DNA of 64,000 nucleotides, from positions 50,296,914 through 50,360,913 of the forward strand of contig NC_016132.3 in assembly GCF_000005505.3 (NCBI RefSeq), given 5' to 3'. This DNA is from Brachypodium distachyon. Lineage: Eukaryota; Streptophyta; Magnoliopsida; Poales; Poaceae. The position numbers and the translations under genes were made by a program. Below are positions 34,576 through 45,721 of the stretch, one piece after another; the first letter of the stretch is position 1; each line of letters starts with the position of its first letter. The notes under the pieces were generated by a model. The model searched no databases and was not told where the DNA came from. It was given only the letters and a program-made list of their open reading frames with translations.

Positions 34576-35629
34576 AAAGAGATAAGGATTAATTATAAGA
34601 CAAATTATTAAATCATTACTAAATGTACATTTGTTTGGTTCTTTAGATTTTGCATTTGTGTTTCTATATAAAATAAATCTGTAAAATTTCAATTAATTTA
34701 ACTCTGAATCGTCGGGATAACGACGACTTGCCAAGCTATGCATTTGAACGGGGTCTGAAAAAGACGTCGTAGGAGGCAGTGACGACAGATCAATTGTCGC
34801 CTACATCGGCGGCCAGTCTTCAACGACCGTGTGAGGTGGTGTGTGTGGCGTTCCAACGTGACTTTGCGCAATCGACAACGATATAGCCTGCAAAGACGGG
34901 TTCTTCGAGAGACGCAACGTCTGCACTCTTAGTTATTTTGGCTATCTACTGTTGATGTCCATGTATAATTGATCATCGGTATCTTAACTGTCATACATTT
35001 ACTTGTATTTCTTGCTTAATGAAAGTTGATAGAGAAATCATCTTACTTAATGACATTTGATATGATAATCATGCCCACGTGGTGTATTATTATTTTATGA
35101 GTTCTGATTTTGACAGTCTCACATGACTATGTTTCAGATTGTGTAGCTATTTCACATAAGATAATATATCTTTCGAAGTATGGAGAAAAGGCATTGTTTA
35201 TAAGCCAAATATCTACTTGATATTTTTAACTGGGCATGTATGAAGATACCTTTTGAATCAAAATATAAATATAGTTTTACTCTTATAAAAATTTGAGTTG
35301 TTGATCGTCTGTTCACCCCACCGAAGAACTGCTTGCAAATCATAATAATTGTTGTATATTCTATGTTATAGATATATTTGTATTACGATCTTTCAATTAT
35401 GATTGATTTCACATATAATATGATGAAAATTAATAATTAACATAAATATCAGTAGACGATGTATCATAATATGTAACAACAAAAAAAATGCATCATAAAA
35501 AGTCTGAAAAAACCAAATTTATTGAAACATATTTTGTAAACTTAGAAAAATATTAAATGTAATTTCTATATTAACTCATGGAGTTCGGCCATCGCGGACA
35601 TCAGACAACGGTGGCGGAGAGAAGCTACC

Positions 35630-36042
35630 ATGGAGGAGGCGGCATGGAAGCAACGGAACCCCGCTACCCGTCCCCCTGTCCGTTGCATCGTCAAGCTAGG
35701 TGCTCCCTCGCTCGCTCCGCTACACATGTCTCCTTGTCCCCCCTTTGTGCTGCTGTTGTTCCAGTCTCCCACCCAGTGTTGATTCGGCAAGCTGTGGTGA
35801 CGCAGGCGGAGCGGCCATCATGAACAAGGGCGAACTGGAGAGCATCGACCAGGATAGCCTGCGGTCTACGTGCGCGCAGCTGCGACAGGCCATGTCCGAC
35901 CCCGCCGCCAAGGGGAAGGTTATGGGGATGGACTGGAGCAGGAGGTTCGGCGATCTGGCCGACCCGGTCGTGGACGCAGAGGGGTTCGCGGATATGCCAG
36001 GGATTGGGCTCGACAGTAACTTCATCGTCGTCCACGGTGCCG
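35630..36042 (+). pseudogene. truncated isopentenyl phosphate kinase copy (exons 1-2 only)
   Basis: Exon 1 (35630-35699, MEEAAWKQRNPATRPPVRCI...) and exon 2 (35806-36042) match exons 1-2 of the full gene at 43097-42685, with intact ATG and splice sites. Exon 2 covers SIDQDSLRSTCAQLRQAMSD, KVMGMDWSRR and NFIVVHGAG, then a donor GTATAC. Exons 3-12 are absent from this copy. It therefore lacks the SFGH motif with the catalytic His and the whole C-terminal nucleotide-binding half. The conserved GGAAIT motif is GGAAIM here (Thr to Met). The adjacent intron start and a MITE are also copied. It is surely not a working kinase; it could still be transcribed from the copied promoter. Confidence 0.9.
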
Positions 36043-36082
36043 GTATACCTCAGAACCTGTATCGCCTCTGGATGCTGCTCCC

Positions 36083-36198
36083 TCCGACCCTCCGATCCTA
36101 AATTGTTGTCGAAATATTACATGTATCTAGACGCTTTTTAAGAATAGATACATGCATATTTTGACAAATTTGAGTCAAGAATTTAGGATCAGAGGGAG
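36083..36198. mobile_element. Stowaway MITE in left duplication arm
   Basis: TTGTCGAAATATTACATGTA subfamily. The right end AGGATCAGAGGGAG is followed by TA; the left end is slightly altered (CTCCCTCCGACCCTCCGATC). The same insertion is present in the right arm, so it predates the duplication. Confidence 0.85.
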
Positions 36199-36573
36199 TA
36201 GCACTTTATTTTTTCTTTCGAAAAAAGGAGGGATGCTTATGCGTCGATTGAAGCATCGCAGCCTCACTCTGGATGCTAGCTCTGTTTCTTGCTGAAGAGC
36301 TGAACTGAGTAATTTGGGGGTGTAGAATCCTCACGAACATGATTGCTCATTTGTTTTGTTGGGAGTTGGATGCAAAGAAAACGTTGTTGCACAAGTATTG
36401 AATTCACCATTGCTTGGTCCAGAAGAATCTGGAGTCGTGGTTGGGCTAGTGCTTCATACCTTACTGGACAAGGAAGGAGAGGATCAGTACGGGAGAGAAA
36501 ATAATCTAAGAATGTGTATTTTGTTTTATTATTATAAGTAATCAAGGAAATTGCTTAGTGAAAACCTAAATAA

Positions 36574-36890
36574 GTAATCAAGGACCTTCATTCCTCCCCC
36601 AAAATCCCATTCATCCACAGACCAACATGCTAAAAGCACAACCGGCTTCTAATCCACGTTCCCCGATGGAAAATCAATCAGAGGCAGCACTGAGATAGTC
36701 TCGCGTTCTACTCTGGGACCGCTGCGCAATAACATCTTCTTACCTCAAAGCCCAAGCCAAAGTCGAATGCGGACGGCGCGGAGACAGCAGGAACGCTGCG
36801 GTGTCCCGACGAGGAAGAACGGGAAACGTGGAGGTGACTCGCGTTAGAGGCAGGGATGGGGTGTGGGGGAGGGGGGTGAATCGACGCGTG
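36574..36890 (-). other. segment X, leader-like, homologous to X' at 44020-44345
   Basis: On the minus strand it reads TCGTCGGGACACCGCAGCGT, then GGCTTTGAG|GTAAGA (a good splice donor near 36752), then a run similar for over 100 bp to the plus strand at about 44215-44345. It looks like a noncoding or N-terminal first exon plus intron start. It abuts the inner end of the left duplication arm. Confidence 0.6.
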
Positions 36891-37063
36891 TGTCACAGCG
36901 AACTGCCGAACTCAAGGCTGAGAGATTCGGGCACAGGATTGATTTGAGGGGTGATTGCACAGCCACAGGTACAGATGGAAGAAAGGAGATGAGAACATCG
37001 AGAGATAGAGAGATCCAAAATCCAAATGCCAATCGCAGCCACTGGTTACCCCCGGCAAGAGTA

Positions 37064-37520
37064 TGGATGGCACCCGCCGGGTTCGGGGCCGGGTCCAGCC
37101 ATACCAGACCCGGCCACCCGCCCGGCGAACTGGACCCGACACCGGCAGGTGGCGGCGCACAAGTTATGCGGGAACGAGGTGTGGCCTGTCGCGGGGCAAC
37201 GAGCAGACAGAGAGATGGGATCGGGAAGGGAGCAGGCATCGAGGTCAGGTAGAGAGACGGGGGAGTTGGACCGGGGGCGCTGGGTTGTAGTAGGGTTTTT
37301 AGTTGGGCCAGGCCGAATTCTCTGCACTGTGTGGTATATAACAGAGGTCCAGATTCTCAACCGGGTATCTGGGTACACGGGTTCAGGTCTGGCACTGTCA
37401 GGCCCGGAACCGCCGGACCTGACTGGTCTGAAATTTCTCAATTACAGATTTTACAAAACCCACATGCTAATCAGGCTAGACTCGTTGGGTATTCGGGTGT
37501 CGAGTACCATTGCCATCCAT
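37064..37520 (+). mobile_element. hAT-like element with GGATGGCA ends
   Basis: The left end GGATGGCACCCGCCGGGTTC and right end ATTGCCATCC (inverse GGATGGCAAT) define a GC-rich element full of CGGGT/ACCCG words, as in grass nonautonomous hATs. No clear 8-bp target duplication is seen. The open frame across it is not a gene. Confidence 0.5.
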
Positions 37521-37695
37521 AGGCAAGACGATCGTTTTACGAATGACTTTTCTTTCTTTCTTTTTTGCGAGGATGTTTTAGCTATTTCCTGTGCTGATTT
37601 TTCTGTGCGTTCCCTCCCAAGATATGTTTTCCGTATTGTCAGGTTTCGTAGAGATTTTATACGGAGTACTATGTTTTTACAGGTGAAATTTTATA

Positions 37696-37776
37696 CCCCT
37701 CCATCCCAAAATAAGTGACGTGGATTTGTACAGATTCTTGTACAAATCCACGTCACTTAATTACGAGCGGAGGGAG
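37696..37776. mobile_element. compact Stowaway MITE, near-perfect hairpin
   Basis: 81-bp TA-flanked element with arms AAGTGACGTGGATTTGTACA / TGTACAAATCCACGTCACTT around an 8-base loop. The outer ends CCCCTCCATCCC / GAGCGGAGGGAG are weaker. Confidence 0.85.
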
Positions 37777-38269
37777 TATGTTTAATACGGAGTAGTTTGA
37801 CTTCTGCATAACATCCTATCTCGTTGTTTGTAATTCGAGCACGTAGTTAAGCAACGAAATTGTAGAGAACATACGCAATGAAAGAAAACGTACCAGACAA
37901 TTTTTCTCGCCGTTATGACACCACCGTCCAAGCAAGAATACCGCTGCTCTCATTTTGGAGCGCATGCTAATTATGCAAGTCTGGAAATATAGTGATTTAT
38001 TATACTCTTGAGTAACCAGGTGCTCCATAGTAGTACTAAAATATGGGGCAGATTTCCTTAGTACCATTTGTATAGGTGTAGTCTTTGTGCGATTGGCTAA
38101 GATGTCCCACTATAAGTTGACAATGATTCAACTGCTGAACATATGAAGCATTTGCAACCTAAAAGTTACTGGACTGCATCTGACAGAGGTTGTTACATAC
38201 AGAAAGGAGACATCGTACAGGCAACATAAGACGTCGCATTTGAAGGGGGAATTCTCCCAAACTCTGATG

Positions 38270-38512
38270 TTTCTCATCAGCCAAAGTCCCAAACTCTGAT
38301 GATTGCTATTATCTTGCATCTGATCTTGCTAAAGTTTCCTTTGTTCATAGTCCCCGTGAGGCAAACGAGTTGCTCGCGAATTGGCTCGTTTAGCTAGATT
38401 TTCTCCTCCTCTGGTTTGGTAAGAAAATCCCCATGATAGTATTGTACCTCTCATTCTTGATGCTGTAACTTTGATTGCTAATGAATAAAGAGGTATTTTA
38501 CTGGTAAAAAAA
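38270..38512 (+). mobile_element. LINE 3'-end fragment
   Basis: Contains the phrase VHSPREANELLANWLV (about 38340-38392). It matches the end of the RNase H region of plant LINE reverse transcriptases (VPREANxxADxLA-type). About 70 bp of untranslated sequence follows, then an A-run (38504-38512). 5'-truncated, as usual for L1-type insertions. Confidence 0.6.
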
Positions 38513-38973
38513 AGACTGGCAAGCCAGGTTGCCAAGTGTAAAAAGAGTTGTAGCATCAGGGACCTCATTAGGGACGAGTGTGTGGCCAGAGACTACCATT
38601 ACCAAATATGAAACTGTTCATAGATGCAGATGCTGGTGTAAAATAGGATTGTACGCTAAGAGAGATCCAAACGTATTGCATGGTATATGGCCTGCAGCAG
38701 TTTGGTATAAGAGTTGAAATTACATTCCATCCAGACATATCATTCAGATTATTTTGCACCGAGGCTGTCTTTTTCACTGATGGGAATAATTGATTTCAAA
38801 GCTTCTGTTAAGCTCACTCAAAAAGGAAAAACAGGCTATAAACTCTATCAGGCATGGCCACGCGCAACGGATGAGCGTGGCTAGTTATTATCTGACGAAT
38901 TTAAAGCTCACCCGTCGACCCGCGGTTCCTACAGCATAGAAATCATAGCTATTTGACCCTTGTGCCAAGATAA

Positions 38974-41900
38974 CTATTTAGCAGAGCGTATAACAGTTCC
39001 AAGCCAATCGTCCGAGCATGTGTTCACAGCCCCCTTCAAGGCTCTCAGGGAGTGTTCTGTATCAACCTGTAGCACAAACCAACTTTTTAAATAAATGTAT
39101 CACATATTGAATAAGCTGATTTTACGGCATGAGTGGAGGAAATATTCAACCTTTGTAATGTACACATCAACTCCAAGCCTAGCAATCGCAGCAGCTTCCA
39201 ATATTTTCGTCTCCATTCCTCCAGTGGTATCGTGTGAAGCTACTGATATCTCGACTGCAGCCAATAGCTAGATATCTTAGGCTTATACAAGCGACAGTAA
39301 GAAGTTTACAACCACTATATCTGGATCATGAATTTAGTTGGTTCTTAGCCTAATTAAACTATAGTTTTTATCTCAGCGACTCTTATTCCAAATTGTTGCT
39401 CCCTCCCTGGTTCCGAGCATCTGAATCAAAATTTCGAATAGATTTTTTTTCCATCCGCCCGTACATTGCGGCCGCACTCCATTAGAACGACATAAACAGA
39501 GCCAAAATGCTGAATAGATGCCTAACCTTTTTTTATTTTACCCCGTTCAAACGATACAGAAGGACAGATAATGCAATTGGTGATTATAAGGTTTTCGGTT
39601 GGGAAGTCATCACTAACTACTGCGATCAAGTATAGGTTTTTCAATTTGATATAATTATCAACTTGAAGTTGCTATATTCAAACTCAGTAGCGGTATGTCT
39701 TCATCAGTTTCGCAGTTCATAACTACACAGAAGCGCCATGAATCACTCAATCATCTTGGCAGACATGAGAGGGAGACATGGTACCCGTACCTCCTTTTCC
39801 GTTGTCTTGTAATGCAGGTTTTACAACTGACCAGCCTCCGTTGTCATCCACCTCTGTTATGCAGCACAGGTCAGTTGAGGTTTTTCCATCAATATGTTTC
39901 CCTTTTCACACAAAGAAATAAGAAAAAATGGAATTGCAAGATTTTTTTTATTGTTCCTTTTTTCCCTTGCCCCAAAGAAATCAGAAAAATTAGATTTGAT
40001 TTTTTTTCCTTTTACCTATTTTCCCTACAATTATTAATGTATATCGACCAAAAAGATTGTGCGGACAGACAAAATTGATCAACAACTGGCGAATACTAAC
40101 CTATCTCTCTGAGAAGTACTGCATCTGGGTCAGTCGGAGGACGATCGTACACTCCATGAACATCTGTCTAAATCTCAATTTTCAGAGTGCTTGTAAAAAA
40201 GTGTAATAATAACCCAAAACCTTGGCAACTCAATGAAAAAAGTGAACCATGAGTCCATGATACATAAAAATGCAGTAACAACAAAATCTAGTTATAATGA
40301 AGACAGTACATCCAAGTCAAGAAGTTGCTGCACTGTTAGAACAAACGGTCAAATCATGGTAAAAGGATGCAAGCAGGTAACAGTACCAGAAATACAACAT
40401 ATTTTGGAGTCAGGAGCTGTGCCAGGTGACGTATAATGACATCCCCACTCAATATGGTGCAGTCCTGGTCATTTAATCCTTACATCAGTATGAGTACAAG
40501 TGAACAAAAAGAGTGCTGTAGTAGTACAGGCCAACCTGAATGTGAATCTAAACGAGAATGTGGGCCTGATCCAATTTTAAACTCACCAGCAATTCATCAA
40601 AAACAGCATCTCCATGTAAAACCTGTGAAAAACATGGACCCATTAGTCTACACATAAAACTTTAGTTGCAAGTTTTGTGTTATTTTCATATGTAGATGAA
40701 AAGATAAAAATAAAAACAAGTGGAAGTTAGCGATCATTCGTTTCCTCTTAAAACATTACTGAATAAGTGTCTGAGTTAATTATATTCTTGGGCTTGTAAT
40801 GATGGCCTTGGTTATAACAATTGTCAGACGGACATTGGTTGTAGTCTCGTCTTGAGCGCTGTGTTGTTTCAGCCTATCAATGCGTCGAGGCGCAAAGCTT
40901 TGCGTTTTCTCAAGAAAAAAAAAGCATCAGAGTTAATTTCAAATATGAAATATCAGAACCAGTTTAATAGCCATGTTAGGCTGTTAGCATCAGATATGTA
41001 TTGCGGAACACAATGCAGCTTACAATAAGTATCAGTGAAACCTCCATGTAAACAATGCTCATTAACCACAAGTGGCATTTCCATCCAGAAACAACATTTT
41101 TTTAACATATGATTCGCATAATTATATTACTTAAATTGATCAAAGCGAATTTCTACATAAATATTCATAAAGAAACCTTGGGTGCAACAGCTTACAGGGA
41201 CAAAACCAGCATGGAGTGACTGAATGATTTGAGAAGCATCGGCTGATGCAAGCTGCAAGTCCAAATATGTCAAATAATAGGCAGAAACATATTGGCTAAC
41301 AGGATTAGACATAGATCTACAAGAACTGTGTGTTGCGAAGTGTCTATTCAAAGATACATGAGAAAATCAGCAATCCTCTAGTTTGCTCACATTTCTTTGC
41401 TGAGTAGACCATCCACAAGCAAATGGTGGCATTCCAACTGACGGTATTCCTTCTGCAGGAGTATATGCAGTTCCACGAGTCATTTACTTACAACTGATTC
41501 ACAGCACCAAACTAATAGTAGTTGATAGTATATTCAAGACCGACCACAGGATGGGTACATAAACTGGTCAATACATTGAAAATTCATCAATATTACAGAT
41601 ATATGAATTATTAATTTATTATTGATACATGACTATGCATCCTCGCAAGTTAAAATGAAAAGCTAAAGACACTATGTATAGATCATGACAACGCATGAAT
41701 TCATGACAGAGGAACACAAAAGGAACACACACAGACCTTGTGAAAACACAAACAATGTAATAATAAAACGGTAGCTTAATTATCACCATAAAGCCTCGCA
41801 GTATTCATTTCTGTTTACTGTACCTCTTGCCAAGGCTCTAACAATTTCCTGGTTGAGAGAAGTCACCTAAATTACAATGTACATATGATTAGACCACTGT

Positions 41901-43097
41901 TCAAGCATTGCATCAAAGAAGCATGTCTCACATCAACAAGATCCTGAACAATTAAGCCACATATCTGAAAATTAGGATATCCAAATGATAACGAAAATCT
42001 AAAAATGGGCCTTACTGAAATTCTTGTAGCCACAAAGCCTGCCTTCACCAGTGTTGAATGCAACCCTCCTTTATGGACTCCAGATCTACTTGCTTGGAAG
42101 TGACCAAAAGAACCTGAAGTAGCGAATTCAGGTAGGAGACTATTACAATCTATTTTATTTAGGTTTTCACTAAGCAATTTCCTTGATTACTTATAAAAAT
42201 AAAACAAAATACACATTCTTAGATTATTTTCTCTCCTGTACTGATCCTCTCCTTCCTTGTCCAGTAAGGTATGAAGCACTAGCCCAACCACGACTACAGA
42301 TTCTTCTGGACCAAGCAAGGGTGAATTAAATACTTGTGCAACAACGTTTTCTTTGCATCCAACTCCCAACAAAACAAATGAGCAATCATGTTCGTGAGGA
42401 TTCTACACCCCCAAATCACTCAGTTCAGCTCTTCAGCAAGAAGCAGAGCTAGCATCCAGAGTGAGGCTGCGTGCTTCAATCGACGCATAGGCATCCCTCC
42501 TTTTTTCGAAAGAAAAAATAAAGTGCTACTCCCTCTGATCCTAAATTCTTGACTCACATTTGTCAAAATATGCATGTATCTATTCTTAAAAAGCGTCTAG
42601 ATACATGTAATATTTCGACAACAATTTAGGATCAGAGGGTCGGAGGGAGCAGCATCCAGAGGCGATACAGGTTCCGAGGTATACCGGCACCGTGGACGAC
42701 GATGAAGTTACTGTCGAGCCCAATCCCTGGCATATCCGCGAACCCCTCTGCGTCCACAACCGGGTCGGCCGGATCGCCGAACCTCCTGCTCCAGTCCATC
42801 CCCATAACCTTCCCCTTGGCGGCGGGGTCGGACATGGCCTGTCGCAGCTGCGCGCACGTAGACCGCAGGCTATCCTGGTCGATGCTCTCCAGTTCGCCCT
42901 TGTTCGTGATGGCCGCTCCGCCTGCGTCACCACAGCTTGCCGAATCAACACTGGGTGGGAGACTGGAACAACAGCAGCACAAAGGGGGGACAAGGAAACA
43001 TGTGTAGCGGAGCGAGCGAGGGAGCACCTAGCTTGACGATGCAACGGATAGGGGGACAGGTAGCGGGGCTCCGCTGCTTCCATGCCACCCCCTCCAT
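38974..43097 (-). CDS. IPK: isopentenyl phosphate kinase, 12 exons
   Basis: Phosphorylates isopentenyl (and dimethylallyl) phosphate to the diphosphate, feeding isoprenoid synthesis; plant enzymes are cytosolic. Exons are 43097-43028, 42921-42685, 42113-42016, 41866-41824, 41452-41391, 41252-41196, 40622-40587, 40464-40387, 40167-40101, 39853-39791, 39254-39151 and 39066-38974. That gives 335 residues with every phase consistent. Amino-acid kinase fold motifs are IRCIVKLGGAAITNKGELES, then VVHGAGSFGHFQASRSGVHK, in which the His of GSFGH matches the phosphate-binding His of archaeal IPKs. TILSGDVIIRHLA, FLTDVHGVYDRPPTDPDAVL and ASHDTTGGMETKILEAAAIA follow. The gene diverges from the YqgF-type gene. 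Its first two exons and promoter are copied in the left duplication arm. No transit peptide is evident. Intron 7/8 region carries a LINE scrap. Confidence 0.95.
40782..40929 (+). mobile_element. truncated retroelement insertion with TSD in IPK intron
   Basis: About 148 bp ending in an A-rich tail (AAGAAAAAAAAAGCATCA), flanked by the 9-bp duplicate GAGTTAATT (40773-40781 and 40930-40938). The composition TTGGTTGTAGTCTCGTCTTGA is like LINE 3' ends. It lies in the IPK intron between exons 6 and 7. Confidence 0.65.
42528..42652. mobile_element. Stowaway MITE in right duplication arm
   Basis: Inverse counterpart of 36083-36198, in IPK intron 2. Reads CTCCCTCTGATCCTAAATTC at the left end. Confidence 0.85.
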
Positions 43098-43149
43098 GGT
43101 AGCTTCTCTCCGCCGCCGCTGTCTGATGTCCGCGATGGCCGAACTGTGG

Positions 43150-43866
43150 AGGAAACCGAAAATTCGGTTTTTTCTTTAATTCGGTTACCAGCAAGAGGTA
43201 ACCGAAATAAGCGTGTGAATAGGCAAAACCGAAAAACCGGTTAACCGATAATTTTGGTTCGGTTTCCGGTTTATACCGAACTTCACGACGCGGCGGCGGA
43301 TGTATCGTCGACGGCCGGCACAGAGGCTACAGAAAGTGGTGGACTGCTCGTGGAGGTGTTGGCGGCCGGCGGGTCATGCAGTGGGCTGGAGGAGGAAGAT
43401 AGGAGACGTGGTGGCACCGTGGCGACGGACAACAGCTGGCTTCGACAAACGAGAGGCGGGCAGCTGCGCCTGCGAGGCCGAATAGGTTGACGGCGGGGTC
43501 GAGGGTTCGATGGTGGCGGGCCGGCGGCGCTCTGGTGAGTCGGGGCTGGCGGCGTGGTGTGCTGAGAAAAGAGACAACGAGGAAGTAAGGTACGGCCGTA
43601 CGGAGTACTTAGGTCAGCATCTTGGGCCTGTGGCCTGTGGGCTTTGGGCAGCTGGTCTCACGAGACTACGAGAGACCGAGGGAGTTACGGTCACCAACAG
43701 ATGCCTGGATGGCCACATGATCGGTTTTCTCGGTTAACCGGTATAAAACCGAACCCCAAACCAAAAAAATTCGGTTAGTTACAGCAGAAACCGAAATACA
43801 CTGCAGAATAGAAAAAAATTGAGATTCGGTTTGTTCGGTTTCGGTTTGCGGTTTTTTTGCCCAGCC
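43150..43866. mobile_element. hAT-like nonautonomous element with CGGTTT/AAACCG ends
   Basis: Both sides are packed with inverse words (AAACCGAAAATTCGGTTTTT, CCGGTTAACCG, GGTTCGGTTTCCGGT; and on the right TTCGGTTTGTTCGGTTTCGG). The right end reads CTAGGGCTGGGCAAAAAAAC on the minus strand, a terminus common in grass hAT elements. The GC-rich core (43290-43700) holds frames with no family similarity. Confidence 0.6.
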
Positions 43867-44019
43867 CTAGTGTGGATGATCTGAGCGCCACACTGACACT
43901 GTTCTGCTACACGGCCCACTGGCCCAACCCGCAAAGCCCATCACTCGGGGCTGTTTTCCCTCAAAAGATCACTCGGGAGTTGTCTTCTTCTTCCTTCAGT
44001 TTACGCTTCCCAGGCTGCT

Positions 44020-44345
44020 TTGCGCCCTCTTCCAATATCGGTCGTACTGACACGGTGCTTCCCCCCAAACCACCCCCGACTGCGCCGCCGCCGCGTTTCC
44101 GTTCTCCCTCGTCGGGACATCCGGGCGTTCCTGCTGCCTCCCGTCCTCATCCGACTCTGGCCATTGGGTTTAGAGGTACGCCGTATTTTTTGCGCCGCAG
44201 CGGCGGCAACCAGAGGAGAACGCGAGACTAGTTCAGTGCTGCCTCTGATTGATTTCCGATTGGGGAGAGTGGAATAGCAACCGGTTGTGCTTTTCGCATG
44301 TCGGGCTGGACGGATGGGATTTTGGGGGAGACATGAGGAGGGAGT
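44020..44345 (+). other. segment X', leader-like, upstream of A' and the YqgF-type gene
   Basis: Homologous to 36574-36890 in inverse orientation, e.g. CCTCGTCGGGACATCCGGGC, GGTTTAGAG|GTACGC (donor-like, about 44174), AACGCGAGACTAGTTCAGTG and ATGGGATTTTGGGGGA. More diverged from X than the duplication arms are from each other. It may be an old first exon of the YqgF-type gene. Confidence 0.55.
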
Positions 44346-45449
44346 TAGAGATTAAGGAGTCGGTTGCTTGGATGAAATCCTCTTCGAATTATATACTCCG
44401 TATTTAGTTTGCCAAAACTAGTCTCCGATTTTGAGACAAGGCGAATTCCTATCTTAACTCCACGAGTTAATATAAAAATTATATTTAATATTTTTCTAAG
44501 TTTACAAAATATGTTTCAATAAATTTGGTTTTTTCAGACTTTTTATGATGCATTTTTTTATTGTTACATATTATGATACATCGTCTACTGATATTTATGT
44601 TAATTATTAATTTTCATCGTATTACATGTGAAATCAATCATAACTGAAAGATCGTAATACAAATATATCTATAACATAGAATATACAATAATTATTATGA
44701 TTTGCAAGCAGTTTTTCGGTGAGGTGAACAGACGATCAACAACTCAAATCTTTATAAGAGTAAAACTATATTTATATTTTGATTCCAAAAATATCTTCAT
44801 ACATGCCCACTTAAACATATCAAGTAGAAATTTGGCTTGTAAACAACGCCTTTTCTTCATACTTTGAGAGATATGCTATTTTATGTGAAATAGCTACACA
44901 ATCTGAAACATAGTCATGTGAGTCTGTCAAAATCAGAACTCATAAAACAATAATACACCATGTGGACATGATTATCATATCAAATGTCATTAAGTAAGAT
45001 GATTTCTCTATCAACTTTCATTAAGCAAGAAATACGAGTAAATGTATGACAGTTAAGACACCGATGAGCAATTATACATGGACATCAACAGTAGATAGCC
45101 AAAATAACTAAGAGTGCAGACGTTGCGTCTCCCGGAGAACCCGTCTTTGTAGACTATATCGTTGTCGATTGCGCAAAGTCACGTTGGAACGCCACACACA
45201 CCACCTCACACGGTCGTTAAAGGCTGGCCGCGGCGACAATTGACCCGTCGTCACTGCCTCCTACGACGTCTTTCTCAGACCCCGTTCAAATGCATAGCTT
45301 GGCAAGTCGTCGTTATCACGACGATTCATAGTTAAATTAATTGAAATTTTGCAGATTTATTTTATATAAAAACACAAATGCAAAATCTAAAGAACCAGCC
45401 AAATGTACGTCTAGTAAGGATTTAACAATTTGTCTTACAAATTTTGCCG

Positions 45450-45655
45450 AGCGACCCAGACCCCTCGCACCGCGGATCGGACCTGGCTGACTTTGGGTGG
45501 CAAGCGCCGCCACTCATCACGCTGCCGAGCGCCCGAGCCCCCTAGCTCGTCTTCCTCCGAGCGCCTCCACCGCAGGTTAATCTCCCCTTCGATTCTCTCG
45601 CTCCCGGCCGTTTCTCCTCCCATCACCCCACGAACGGATTCCGCCCTTTAGATCC
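45450..45655 (+). promoter_or_regulatory. GC-rich leader block upstream of YqgF-type gene (copy A')
   Basis: Nearly identical inverse copy of 34373-34575. It is 240-440 bp upstream of the ATG at 45894 and has leader-like composition (CCTCCACCGCAG|GTTAATC donor-like; acceptor-like AATGCGCAG at 45782-45790). A spliced 5'UTR is possible. Confidence 0.45.
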
Positions 45656-45697
45656 CCGTTTCATAATCTTCGCCAATTCGTAACTGAGGCAAAAATC

Positions 45698-45721
45698 AAG
45701 GTAGGGCGGCCGCCCTACCTT
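45698..45721. repeat. perfect 24-bp palindrome
   Basis: AAGGTAGGGCGG followed by its exact inverse. In the left arm the same place is shortened to a single CCTACCTT, so one half of the palindrome is missing there. Confidence 0.9.

Larger units (their letters stand above)
34297..36573 (+). repeat. left arm of large inverted duplication
   Basis: About 2.28 kb that reappears in inverse orientation at 42153-45746. Homology starts at CACGGGCGGAGGACCCAGTA (34297) and ends in AAACCTAAATAA (about 36573). By eye identity is very high: the 200-bp GC-rich block 34380-34590 differs from its partner at only a few positions. The arm contains the upstream/5'UTR block now next to ClpF, an AT-rich middle, the first two exons of an isopentenyl phosphate kinase copy, and a Stowaway MITE in its intron. 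Confidence 0.93.
43146..44455. other. 1.31-kb segment present only in right arm, bounded by AACT
   Basis: Relative to the left arm, this block interrupts the homology exactly between AACT (43142-43145) and a second AACT (44456-44459); the left arm has one AACT. It is composite: a hAT-like part (43146-43866) and a leader-like part X' (about 43870-44400). Either it was inserted with a 4-bp duplication, or the left arm lost it by a 4-bp microhomology deletion. Confidence 0.75.

Noticed and set aside
37026..37718. 230-codon frame
   Set aside because: It runs through a hAT-like element full of CGGGT/ACCCG words; the translation is low-complexity and family-free.
39400..39480. Stowaway-like CTCCCTCCCTGGTTCC word
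   Set aside because: No inverse partner or TA flank was found nearby, so it is not called as an element.
43254..43737. Plus- and minus-strand frames between IPK and YqgF-type gene
   Set aside because: They lie in the GC-rich core of the hAT-like element and match no family.
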